Source of the DNA: JAENVU01 sp964544295
Lineage (GTDB): Bacteria; Actinomycetota; Acidimicrobiia; IMCC26256; JAENVU01
Length of the DNA stretch: 5,078 bases
Assembly: GCA_964544295.1 (NCBI GenBank)
Contig: CAZJBJ010000197.1
Span: 1 to 5,078, forward strand
Direction: 5' to 3'
Part shown: positions 1 through 5,078 of the stretch, piece by piece
Position numbering within the stretch: the first letter of the stretch is position 1
Layout: each line of letters opens with the position of its first letter
Translations under genes and position numbers: made by a program
The notes under the pieces: model-generated
Database searches by the model: none
Told to the model about the DNA's origin: nothing
The model's input: only the letters and a program-made list of their open reading frames with translations

Positions 1-4
1 GATC

Positions 5-28
5 CGGCTCAGCTCACATCCTGAGCCG
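5..28. other. 8-bp inverted repeat (hairpin) at left edge
   Basis: CGGCTCAG (5-12) is followed, after an 8-base loop, by its exact reverse complement CTGAGCCG (21-28). No T-run follows, so it is not a classic intrinsic terminator, although T-poor hairpins are common at gene ends in high-GC bacteria. Frame 1 from the left edge reads seven codons and then TGA at 22-24, so the hairpin could cover the very end of an upstream plus-strand gene. Too little sequence is present to prove that gene. The dyad itself is directly visible; its role as a terminator is a guess. Confidence 0.35.
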
Positions 29-48
29 CCGCGACTCCGGGTGGGCGC

Positions 49-66
49 CGCGCACCACTGCGTCCG
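49..66. repeat. Short intergenic repeat, copy A (left of the FAD oxidase gene)
   Basis: CGCGCACCACTGCGTCCG matches 1570-1587 on the same strand at 17 of 18 bases (A against G at the ninth). A CTCGGG follows at 76-81 in this copy and at 1595-1600 in the other, so similarity may extend with gaps to about 31-33 bases. The two copies lie in the non-coding flanks of the same gene. Confidence 0.5.
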
Positions 67-104
67 ACACTCCGGCTCGGGGCCTGGGGTGGAGCAGGTA
101 TTCG

Positions 105-169
105 GGTTGATCGGTTGATCCGGGAGGGACGCAGGGCGAGACTGACCTGCGGGCGCCGGCGCGGCGCTC
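105..169 (+). promoter_or_regulatory. Leader of the FAD oxidase gene: tandem 8-bp repeat and weak promoter candidate
   Basis: The octamer GGTTGATC occurs twice with no gap (105-112 and 113-120). The TTGATC inside each copy matches four of six bases of a -35 TTGACA box. With a 17-base spacer from the second copy, the -10 position is GAGACT (138-143), a poor match, so the promoter is only a possibility. The tandem repeat could equally be an operator half-site pair. Further down, 151-157 can pair with 163-169 (one G-U pair) to form a small hairpin ending five bases before the ribosome binding site. The rest of 1-184 shows no supported gene. Confidence 0.25.
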
Positions 170-173
170 GAGT

Positions 174-179
174 AGGGGG
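174..179 (+). promoter_or_regulatory. Ribosome binding site of the FAD oxidase gene
   Basis: AGGGGG lies five bases before the ATG at 185. It is purine-rich and correctly placed, and it supports that ATG as the start. No competing in-frame start with better spacing is visible. Confidence 0.6.
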
Positions 180-184
180 TTGAC

Positions 185-1558
185 ATGAGTGATCTCAAGG
201 AATCAATCCGCGCGTTCGGCGGCGCGTTGCTGGTCGAAGGCGACGAGGGCTACGACGAAGCGCGATCGGTGTTCAACGGCATGATCGACGGCCATCCCGC
301 CCTGATCGCACGGTGCACGAGCACGAGCGATGTCGTGGCCGCAGTGAAGCTCGCAGGCAGCCGCGACCTGACCGTCGCCGTCTACGGCGGAGGGCACGGC
401 GTGACCGGAGCCGCGGTGGCCGACGGTGCCGTCACGGTCGACCTGCGCGGCATGAAGGGGATCACCGTCGACCCCGCCGCCAAGACTGCTCGCGTCGAGG
501 CCGGTTGTACCTGGGGCGAGGTCGATGTCGCGACCCAGGAGCAAGGGCTGGCCGTCACGGGCGGACGGGTCTCCACCACGGGCGTCTCCGGGCTCGCGCT
601 CGGTTCGGGAAGCGGCTGGCTCGAGCGCAGCTTCGGATTCGTGTGCGACAACTTGATGTCGGCCGAGGTCGTGACCGCCGACGGACGTGAGGTCGTCGCG
701 TCTCCCGCGGAGAACGCCGACCTGTTCTGGGGTCTGCGTGGGGGTGGCGGCAACTTCGGGATCGTGACCGCGTTCCATCTCCAGCTTCATGACCTCGGTC
801 CGATCGTGCTCGGCGGCATGCTGATGTACCCGGCGGCGATGGGCCCCGAGCTCGTTCGCTTCTATCGGGACTTCATGGAGCAGGCGCCCGACACGGTTGG
901 GACCGGGTTGGCGTTCATCTGCGCGCCGCCCGAGGAGTTCGTGCCCGAGCCGGTCCGCGGCCAACCTGTGATCGGTGTGATCGTGTGTTGTTCCGGGTCG
1001 GTCGAGGCGGCAGAAGTGGCGATGCGCCCGCTCCGTAAGTTTGGTCCGCCGGCCGTCGACATGGTCCAGCCGATGCCGTACCTCGCGGTGCAACAACTCC
1101 TCGACCCGCCGAATCCACACGGCATGCGCAACTACTGGACCGCCGACTTCTACGACGAACTCCCGGACGCGGCTGTCGACGCCCTCGTCGCCAAGGCGAC
1201 CCAACCCGTGTCGCCGATGACCCAGATCATCCTGGTGCCGGGTGGCGGAGCGATCGCTCGGGTCGACGACGATGCGACGGCATTCGGTCAGCGGCACTCG
1301 AAGTGGAACATCCACTTCCTGTCGATGTGGCCCGACCCTTCGGACGACGAGCGCAACATCACGTACACACGCGAACTCAGCGGCACGATGAAGTCGTGGG
1401 CGGCGGGCGAGGTGTACCTGAACTTCATCGGCGACGAGGGCCCGGACCGCGTCCGGTCTGCCTTCGGCCCGGAGAAGTTCGCTCGGCTCCAGGCGCTGAA
1501 GGGTGTGTGGGATCCGCAGAACCGGTTCCGGCACAACCAGAACATCCCGCCCTCGTGA
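185..1558 (+). CDS. FAD-binding oxidoreductase, berberine bridge enzyme (BBE)-like / PCMH-type
   Basis: A flavin-dependent oxidase or dehydrogenase of 457 residues, the usual size for bacterial BBE-like enzymes. These oxidise alcohols, sugars or secondary-metabolite intermediates and pass electrons from a covalently held FAD to oxygen or another acceptor. The PCMH-type FAD domain spans about residues 35-205. YGGGHGVTG at 68-75 carries His71, the expected 8-alpha-histidyl FAD attachment residue. GGRVSTTGVSG (126-136) and the glycine-rich GLRGGGGNFGIVTAF (183-197) follow. The C-terminal BBE domain ends with YLNF (411-414) and the typical DPQNRFRHNQNI (443-454). The second flavin-linking residue, cysteine in bicovalent members, is Val129, so FAD is probably held by the histidine alone. 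No signal peptide or membrane segment is seen, so it should be cytoplasmic. The gene stands alone: a hairpin follows, and the next genes are on the opposite strand. The substrate cannot be predicted. Family assignment is firm. Confidence 0.93.
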   Translation: MSDLKESIRAFGGALLVEGDEGYDEARSVFNGMIDGHPALIARCTSTSDVVAAVKLAGSRDLTVAVYGGGHGVTGAAVADGAVTVDLRGMKGITVDPAAKTARVEAGCTWGEVDVATQEQGLAVTGGRVSTTGVSGLALGSGSGWLERSFGFVCDNLMSAEVVTADGREVVASPAENADLFWGLRGGGGNFGIVTAFHLQLHDLGPIVLGGMLMYPAAMGPELVRFYRDFMEQAPDTVGTGLAFICAPPEEFVPEPVRGQPVIGVIVCCSGSVEAAEVAMRPLRKFGPPAVDMVQPMPYLAVQQLLDPPNPHGMRNYWTADFYDELPDAAVDALVAKATQPVSPMTQIILVPGGGAIARVDDDATAFGQRHSKWNIHFLSMWPDPSDDERNITYTRELSGTMKSWAAGEVYLNFIGDEGPDRVRSAFGPEKFARLQALKGVWDPQNRFRHNQNIPPS

Positions 1559-1569
1559 TCCGTCGGTGG

Positions 1570-1587
1570 CGCGCACCGCTGCGTCCG
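1570..1587. repeat. Short intergenic repeat, copy B (right of the FAD oxidase gene)
   Basis: CGCGCACCGCTGCGTCCG is the partner of the copy at 49-66, in direct orientation. It starts 12 bases after the oxidase stop codon and ends exactly where the terminator-like hairpin begins (1588). Its origin is unknown; chance similarity in GC-rich DNA cannot be excluded from one pair. Confidence 0.5.
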
Positions 1588-1628
1588 CACGCGACTCGGG
1601 CGCCCCTCGCGGGGCGCCCGAGTGCGTG
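1588..1628. terminator. Long GC-rich hairpin between convergent genes, probable bidirectional terminator
   Basis: Thirteen perfect base pairs join 1594-1606 to 1611-1623 around a TCGC tetraloop. With G1593 bulged, five more pairs extend it (1588-1592 with 1624-1628). It begins 30 bases after the TGA of the plus-strand oxidase gene and ends 45 bases beyond the TAA of the minus-strand membrane-protein gene, which is where a shared terminator should be. There is no T-run on either side, which is usual for hairpin terminators in high-GC actinobacteria. The structure is directly visible; termination is inferred from its position. The rest of the 1559-1673 gap holds only a copy of a short repeat at 1570-1587. 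Confidence 0.7.
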
Positions 1629-1673
1629 ATGACTCCTGACGTCGTTGGCAGGAGCGAGGTGGACGCGCGGCGG

Positions 1674-2000
1674 TTACGCGGCGCGGTGGAGCGACGTGTG
1701 CTCGCCCAGGGTCTCGTCCCGGGTGGCGTGGTCGTGGGTCAGGTATGCGAACACGGCCCGCCAGGCGACGGTGATCCCCGCAACGCCGAAGCCGGTGATC
1801 CAGACGCCGAGTGTGCGGTCGCTCACGCTGGCGTTCCAACCCTCGAACATGGAGTAGTCGAGGGCGAGGACACCCGCGATCGCGACGACGAACGTCAGGA
1901 GTGAACGCAGTGGTCGCAACGCGACCACTGATTCGCACGCGAAGTCGACGAGCTTGACGGTGGCGAGGCCCAGAAGGGCGACGATGGCAAAGGTGTACAT
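1674..2000 (-). CDS. Small membrane protein of unknown function, three predicted helices
   Basis: A 108-residue protein that I do not recognise. Three hydrophobic stretches fit membrane helices: about residues 2-18 (extending to 27 with a charged turn), 33-49 and 64-86. Helix 1 contains Lys16 and Asp19, unusual for a simple anchor. After helix 3 comes a polar tail (88-108) with four histidines (89, 91, 101, 105) among acidic residues, which might face the cytoplasm or bind metal; this is speculative. The start is well supported: a perfect AGGAGGT sits six bases before the ATG. The stop is TAA. It lies 68 bases downstream of the serine hydrolase on the same strand and may be co-transcribed with it, although no functional link is visible. 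It is a real gene by its ribosome binding site, hydrophobic periodicity and placement; its role is unknown. Confidence 0.75.
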   Translation of the reverse strand: MYTFAIVALLGLATVKLVDFACESVVALRPLRSLLTFVVAIAGVLALDYSMFEGWNASVSDRTLGVWITGFGVAGITVAWRAVFAYLTHDHATRDETLGEHTSLHRAA

Positions 2001-2006
2001 GGTGGT

Positions 2007-2013
2007 ACCTCCT
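2007..2013 (-). promoter_or_regulatory. Consensus Shine-Dalgarno of the small membrane protein gene
   Basis: On the minus strand this reads AGGAGGT, with six bases before the ATG at 2000-1998. It is the strongest ribosome binding site in the window and the best single argument that the 108-codon frame is translated. No clear -10 or -35 pair is seen between 2014 and 2068, so transcription probably comes from the upstream hydrolase promoter or from one I cannot recognise. Confidence 0.75.
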
Positions 2014-2068
2014 GCACCGCCTCGTGGTTGGCGATGCGGAGCATTGGACCGATCGGCGGCGGGATGGG

Positions 2069-3229
2069 TTACACGCGGTCGAGGCAGTCGTAGACGGCCC
2101 GGACGAGGTTGGCGGGGCGACGGTCGGGTGACAGTCCGAGTTTCATCTGGTTCATGACGTAACCGAACCCGATGCCGTGCTGCGGGTCCGCGAAGCCGAG
2201 TGAGCCGCCGGCGCCCGAGTGGCCGAACGCCGCCGGGCCTGCGTGCACGTTCAAGCTCGGGTGGAGCGAGAAGCCGAGGCCGTACCGCATCGGCGCACCG
2301 AGCACGCGGTCGGTGCCGTCACTCTCGATCCGGGTCGCCCGCGCGACCGTCGCCGGCGACACGACGCGGATGCCGTCGACCTCGCCCACCGCCGCCGCGT
2401 ACATGCGCGCCACGGCCCGGGCCGACGCCACCCCGTTCGACGACGGCAGCTCGCACGCGTGCAGGGCCCGGGTGTTCCACCGGTCGTCGTAGCGGAACAG
2501 GTCCGACGGTCCGGTGAGGGCATCACCCATCAGGGTGCCGGGCGACATCACCGCGTCCATCAGCTCCCGCACCTCCGGGTCGGTCGGCGTCACCGGGGGA
2601 ACGATGGGGGCCATGCGTGATTCGAGCGGCTCGGGCAACCCGATCCACCAGTCGAGTCCGAGCGGCCCGGCGATCTCGTCGGCGAAGAACGTGCCGAGCG
2701 TCTTCCCGGTGATGCGCCGCACGATCTCACCGGTCAGCCACCCGAACGTTTTGAGGTGGTAGCCGACGGCGGTCCCCGGTTCCCACAACGGCGCCTGGCT
2801 CGCCAACTGCTCGACGATCGGATCCCAGGCCAGTGCCTCGGCCAGGGTGAACTCGCCGTCGACCACCGGAAGCCCGGCACGGTGGGAGAGCACGTGACGC
2901 ACCAGCACATCGGCCTTGCCGTTCGCGGCGAACTCGGGCCAGTAGCGGGCGACGGGCGCGTCCGGGTCGAGTTCGCCCCGTTCGATCAGGAGGTTGGCGC
3001 AGAGGGCGGTCGCCCCCTTGGTGGTGGAGAAGACCAGGGCGATCGTGTCCGGCCGCCAGCGGGCGCCGGTGGTCGGATCGGCGATGCCGCCGACGAGATC
3101 CACGACGACCTCGCCGGCGCGGGAGACGCAGCACGCGGCGCCGATGTCGCCGTGGTCGAAGTTGGTGCGGAACGCGGCGGCAACCGGTTCCCAGCCCGGT
3201 GCGACGTGTCCGTCGATGGTCACATCCAT
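2069..3229 (-). CDS. Serine hydrolase of the beta-lactamase superfamily (class C / esterase type, LipP-like)
   Basis: A 386-residue member of the beta-lactamase/penicillin-binding-protein fold (Pfam PF00144 type). The nucleophile motif SxxK is Ser68-Thr-Thr-Lys71 in VFSTTKG. The second motif is Tyr157 in GYHLKTFGWL, with His158 next to it, where true class C lactamases have Y-x-N. The third motif is GHSGAGG (336-342), followed by the family-typical GFADPQHGIGFGYVMN (345-360). This combination is characteristic of actinobacterial esterase-like members such as mycobacterial LipP, which act on short ester or lactone bonds, more than of antibiotic-resistance enzymes. No signal peptide is visible, arguing for a cytoplasmic enzyme and against a periplasmic lactamase or cell-wall peptidase. 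The only early ATG is at 3229, and it lacks a Shine-Dalgarno sequence; a -10-like TACACT seven bases upstream suggests leaderless translation. It is divergent from rimO. The substrate is unknown; family assignment is firm. Confidence 0.93.
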   Translation of the reverse strand: MDVTIDGHVAPGWEPVAAAFRTNFDHGDIGAACCVSRAGEVVVDLVGGIADPTTGARWRPDTIALVFSTTKGATALCANLLIERGELDPDAPVARYWPEFAANGKADVLVRHVLSHRAGLPVVDGEFTLAEALAWDPIVEQLASQAPLWEPGTAVGYHLKTFGWLTGEIVRRITGKTLGTFFADEIAGPLGLDWWIGLPEPLESRMAPIVPPVTPTDPEVRELMDAVMSPGTLMGDALTGPSDLFRYDDRWNTRALHACELPSSNGVASARAVARMYAAAVGEVDGIRVVSPATVARATRIESDGTDRVLGAPMRYGLGFSLHPSLNVHAGPAAFGHSGAGGSLGFADPQHGIGFGYVMNQMKLGLSPDRRPANLVRAVYDCLDRV

Positions 3230-3236
3230 CCGGCGG

Positions 3237-3242
3237 AGTGTA
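3237..3242 (-). promoter_or_regulatory. -10-like element of the serine hydrolase gene (leaderless arrangement)
   Basis: On the minus strand this is TACACT, fitting the actinobacterial TANNNT -10 pattern. Seven bases separate it from the ATG, so the expected transcription start falls on or next to the A of that ATG. No Shine-Dalgarno precedes the ATG (the bases between are CCGCCGG), which agrees with a leaderless message. No convincing -35 box is present at the usual distance. Confidence 0.45.
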
Positions 3243-3258
3243 GGGACAGTGCTCCCGG

Positions 3259-3264
3259 TAGGAT
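3259..3264 (+). promoter_or_regulatory. -10-like element or ribosome binding site of rimO
   Basis: TAGGAT fits TANNNT and ends six bases before the GTG at 3271, the spacing expected if transcription starts at the start codon itself. The overlapping AGGA (3260-3263), seven bases before the GTG, could instead be a weak Shine-Dalgarno. A GGAGG run at 3267-3271 abuts or overlaps the GTG and is too close to serve that start. The two readings exclude each other, because a leaderless transcript would lack the AGGA. Confidence 0.4.
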
Positions 3265-3270
3265 CCGGAG

Positions 3271-4584
3271 GTGGTCGAACGCTTCTACGTCGAGACGCTC
3301 GGCTGTCCCAAGAACGCAGTGGACTCGGACAAGGTGGTGGCCAGTCTGTTGGCCGACGGCCTCGAGCCCGCCTCGACCGCGGCCGACGCCGACCTCGTCG
3401 TCGTCAACACGTGCGCCTTCATCGACGCGGCCCGGCAGGAGTCGATCGACGTCACCCTCGCCTTGTCGGACGCCCGGAAGCCCGGGGCCCGGCTGGTCGT
3501 GACCGGGTGCATGGCCGAGCGGTACGGCGACGAACTCGCCGCGGCACTGCCCGAGGCCGACGCCGTCGTGGGCTTCGCCGAGGAGGGTGCGCTGGTCGAC
3601 GTCGTCCTGCGCGGCCGCAAGCCGACCGGGGTGCGGGACCTCCTCGAACTGCCTCGGCCGGCGCGTCAGGCGCCGTGGGCGTACGTGAAGGTGGCCGAAG
3701 GCTGTGACCGCGCCTGTGCGTTCTGTGCGATCCCGTCGTTCCGCGGCGCGCAGCGGTCACGGTCGATCGACTCGATCGAGGCCGAGGTCGCGGGCCTGGT
3801 CGACGGCGGCGTCGCCGAGATCGTGCTCGTGGCCCAGGACCTCGCGTGGTACGGCCGCGACATCGGCGAGCCCGGATCGTTGGCCCCGCTGCTGCGTCGA
3901 CTGGACAGGCTCGCCGATCGGGGCCTGGCGCGCGTTCGCCTGCTCTATCTGTACCCGAGCGAGGTCAAGGATCCGCTCGTCGCGACCATGCTCGAACTGC
4001 CGACGGTCGTGCCGTACTTCGACCTGTCGTTGCAGCACGCGTCGGCGTCGTTGCTCCGGCGGATGAAACGGTGGGGGAGCGGCGAGAAGTTCCTGGCGAC
4101 CATCGACGCCATCCGCGCCGCCGAGCCCGACGCCGCGTTCCGGTCGTCGTTCATCGTCGGGTTCCCCGGCGAGACCGAGGACGACCACGACCAACTCGTG
4201 CAGTTCCTCCGGGCGGCGCGGCTCGATTGGGCCGGCTTCTTCCCGTTCTCGCCCGAAGACGGCACCGCGGCCGTCGATCTCGACGGCGTCGTGGCATCCG
4301 CGGTGGCCGAGGAGCGGCTGCGCGAGTGTGGGGACGTGCAGGAACCGATCACCCAGGATGCCCGTGATCGTCTGATCGGGACTCGCCTCGACGTGATCGT
4401 CGACGCGGTCGACGGTACGACGTTGATCGGGCGCAGTCACCGGGAAGCCCCGGAGATCGACGGCGTGATCCAGATCCCCGACGCGCACGGCCGCCCCGGG
4501 GCGCGGATCACCGTCGAGGTGACCGACGCGTTGGGTCCCGATCTCATCGCGGCACCCGTGCTCGCAGGGGTGGCGGGCCGGTGA
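3271..4584 (+). CDS. rimO: Ribosomal protein S12 (aspartate) methylthiotransferase RimO
   Basis: A radical-SAM enzyme with two iron-sulfur clusters that adds a methylthio group to the beta carbon of a conserved aspartate in ribosomal protein S12, in the cytoplasm or on the small subunit. The 437 residues match the family length. The N-terminal methylthiotransferase domain has its three cluster cysteines at 12 (ETLGCPKN), 48 (VNTCAF) and 80 (TGCMAERYG). The radical-SAM motif CxxxCxxC is Cys145, Cys149 and Cys152, within EGCDRACAFCAIPSFRG. That sequence, with LYLYPSEV (225-232), DLSLQHAS (251-258) and FIVGFPGETE (294-303), separates RimO from its tRNA-modifying relative MiaB. A C-terminal TRAM-like domain lies at about 365-430. 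The GTG start is chosen because the conserved ETLGC sequence begins at residue 8 and no other in-frame start is nearby. The gene is divergent from the hydrolase and overlaps pgsA by four bases, so the two are probably one transcript. Confidence 0.97.
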   Translation: MVERFYVETLGCPKNAVDSDKVVASLLADGLEPASTAADADLVVVNTCAFIDAARQESIDVTLALSDARKPGARLVVTGCMAERYGDELAAALPEADAVVGFAEEGALVDVVLRGRKPTGVRDLLELPRPARQAPWAYVKVAEGCDRACAFCAIPSFRGAQRSRSIDSIEAEVAGLVDGGVAEIVLVAQDLAWYGRDIGEPGSLAPLLRRLDRLADRGLARVRLLYLYPSEVKDPLVATMLELPTVVPYFDLSLQHASASLLRRMKRWGSGEKFLATIDAIRAAEPDAAFRSSFIVGFPGETEDDHDQLVQFLRAARLDWAGFFPFSPEDGTAAVDLDGVVASAVAEERLRECGDVQEPITQDARDRLIGTRLDVIVDAVDGTTLIGRSHREAPEIDGVIQIPDAHGRPGARITVEVTDALGPDLIAAPVLAGVAGR

Positions 4585-5078
4585 CGTCGCCGATGCAGTC
4601 GATGAAGCGGTTCGGCCCGGGGGCGCTCGCCACGCCGGCCAACTTCATCACGCTCGGCCGTCTGCTGCTCGCCATTCCCACGTTGTTCCTGATCGAGCGC
4701 GACGGTTCGACCTGGCTCACGTGGGGCCTCTGGTTCTTCCTCTGCATCACCGACAGCGTCGACGGCTGGCTGGCCCGACGGGACGGCACCACGCGCTCGG
4801 GTGCATTCCTCGATCCGATCGCCGACAAGGTGCTCACCCTGGGCGGGTTCCTGGCGCTGGTGTCGCGGGGCGACGTCTGGTGGGTGCCCGTCGCGATCAT
4901 GGCGGCGCGCGAGGTGTGGATCTCGGCCTACCGGATCGTCGCCGGGAAGAAGGGCATCTCCCTGCCCGCGGCGCGGCTCGGCAAGTACAAGGCGTTCCTG
5001 CAGATGCTGACGGTCGGCGGATACGTGTGGCCGGTCACGGCCGACATCGAGTGGCTGATCGTGTCGTTGTTGTGGGTG
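4581..5078 (+). CDS. pgsA: CDP-diacylglycerol--glycerol-3-phosphate 3-phosphatidyltransferase (PgsA), 3' end beyond window
   Basis: An integral membrane enzyme that joins CDP-diacylglycerol and glycerol-3-phosphate to give phosphatidylglycerophosphate, the first step to phosphatidylglycerol and cardiolipin. 166 codons are visible, open to the right edge; most of a typical protein of about 180-210 residues is present. The CDP-alcohol phosphotransferase signature is complete: Asp58, Asp61-Gly62, Ala65-Arg66, Gly74, Asp78 and Asp82, the aspartates binding the metal ions. The AR-to-G spacer is 7 residues, one shorter than in E. coli PgsA. NFITLGRLLL (21-30) opens helix 1, and GKYKAFLQM (134-142) matches the PgsA-typical GKxKTxxQM, favouring PgsA over other family members. 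The chosen GTG start overlaps the rimO stop as GTGA, suggesting coupled translation; ATG at 4593 or 4602 is also possible, since conservation begins near residue 20. In many bacteria cinA and recA follow. Confidence 0.92.
   Translation, partial: MTSPMQSMKRFGPGALATPANFITLGRLLLAIPTLFLIERDGSTWLTWGLWFFLCITDSVDGWLARRDGTTRSGAFLDPIADKVLTLGGFLALVSRGDVWWVPVAIMAAREVWISAYRIVAGKKGISLPAARLGKYKAFLQMLTVGGYVWPVTADIEWLIVSLLWV

Noticed and set aside
1..118. Open frames entering from the left edge (frame 2 to TGA at 116-118, frame 3 to TGA at 108-110, frame 1 to TGA at 22-24)
   Set aside because: Short and without recognisable features. Any could be the tail of an upstream gene, but the sequence does not choose between them, so none is annotated.
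203..1576. Open frame of 457 codons on the minus strand, the same length as the flavoprotein on the opposite strand
   Set aside because: It is the antisense shadow of a recognised enzyme in GC-rich DNA. Its product is dominated by Arg, His and Asp with no domain or motif, and it runs through the terminator side of the real gene. The equal length is a coincidence.
1503..1904. 133-codon plus-strand frame after the oxidase gene
   Set aside because: It begins inside the oxidase gene, passes through the terminator hairpin and is antisense to the small membrane protein, which has the better start signal and hydrophobic pattern.
1288..1938. 216-codon minus-strand frame spanning the oxidase 3' end, the terminator and most of the membrane-protein gene
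   Set aside because: It crosses the 18-bp hairpin and overlaps two better-supported genes. Its sequence is arginine-rich and low in identifiable features.
2049..2056. CCGATCGG palindrome between the hydrolase and membrane-protein genes
   Set aside because: An isolated 8-bp palindrome is expected by chance in GC-rich DNA, and it has no flanking structure that would make it a terminator or operator.
2069..3229. Possible antibiotic-resistance beta-lactamase
   Set aside because: It lacks a signal peptide and the class C Y-x-N motif, while its YH and GHSGAGG motifs fit the esterase-like branch of the superfamily.
2756..3502. 248-codon plus-strand frame over the hydrolase 5' end and rimO 5' end
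   Set aside because: It covers the divergent promoter spacer and two genes with clear catalytic motifs. The C-terminal part is a Ser/Pro/Arg-rich frame-shifted reading of rimO.
3757..4488. 243-codon minus-strand frame inside rimO
   Set aside because: Antisense shadow of rimO, whose radical-SAM and TRAM regions are intact in the plus frame. No start signal or family features.

Overview
The window is GC-rich (roughly two-thirds G+C by eye), with GTG starts, tight spacing and one four-base gene overlap. This fits a high-GC actinobacterium. The protein flavour (BBE-type flavoprotein, LipP-like serine hydrolase, rimO followed by pgsA) is compatible with Acidimicrobiia/Ilumatobacter-like or related lineages, but that lineage guess is inference only.

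Layout: 1-184 is a non-coding leader with a hairpin at the left edge, a tandem 8-bp repeat and a ribosome binding site. It precedes a complete FAD-linked oxidase of the berberine-bridge-enzyme type (185-1558, +). A strong 18-bp hairpin (1588-1628) separates this gene from two minus-strand genes that run towards it: a three-helix membrane protein of unknown function (1674-2000, -) with a perfect Shine-Dalgarno sequence, and, 68 bp upstream of it in transcription, a beta-lactamase-fold serine hydrolase/esterase (2069-3229, -). A 41-bp divergent spacer (3230-3270) follows. It has a TANNNT-type -10 sequence 6-7 bases from each start codon, suggesting that both genes may be transcribed as leaderless mRNAs. 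To the right lie the ribosomal-protein-S12 methylthiotransferase rimO (3271-4584, +) and, overlapping its stop codon, the 5' part of pgsA (4581 to the window edge, +), the phosphatidylglycerophosphate synthase.

rimO-pgsA is a housekeeping pair (ribosome modification and anionic phospholipid synthesis) that in many bacteria leads into cinA-recA. The hydrolase, membrane protein and flavoprotein are accessory-looking genes with no visible shared pathway. I see no mobile element, CRISPR array, tRNA or rRNA, and no convincing undescribed multi-gene system. The points most worth a second look are the paired leaderless-type promoters, a near-identical 18-bp repeat on both sides of the flavoprotein gene, and the unassigned membrane protein with a histidine-containing tail.
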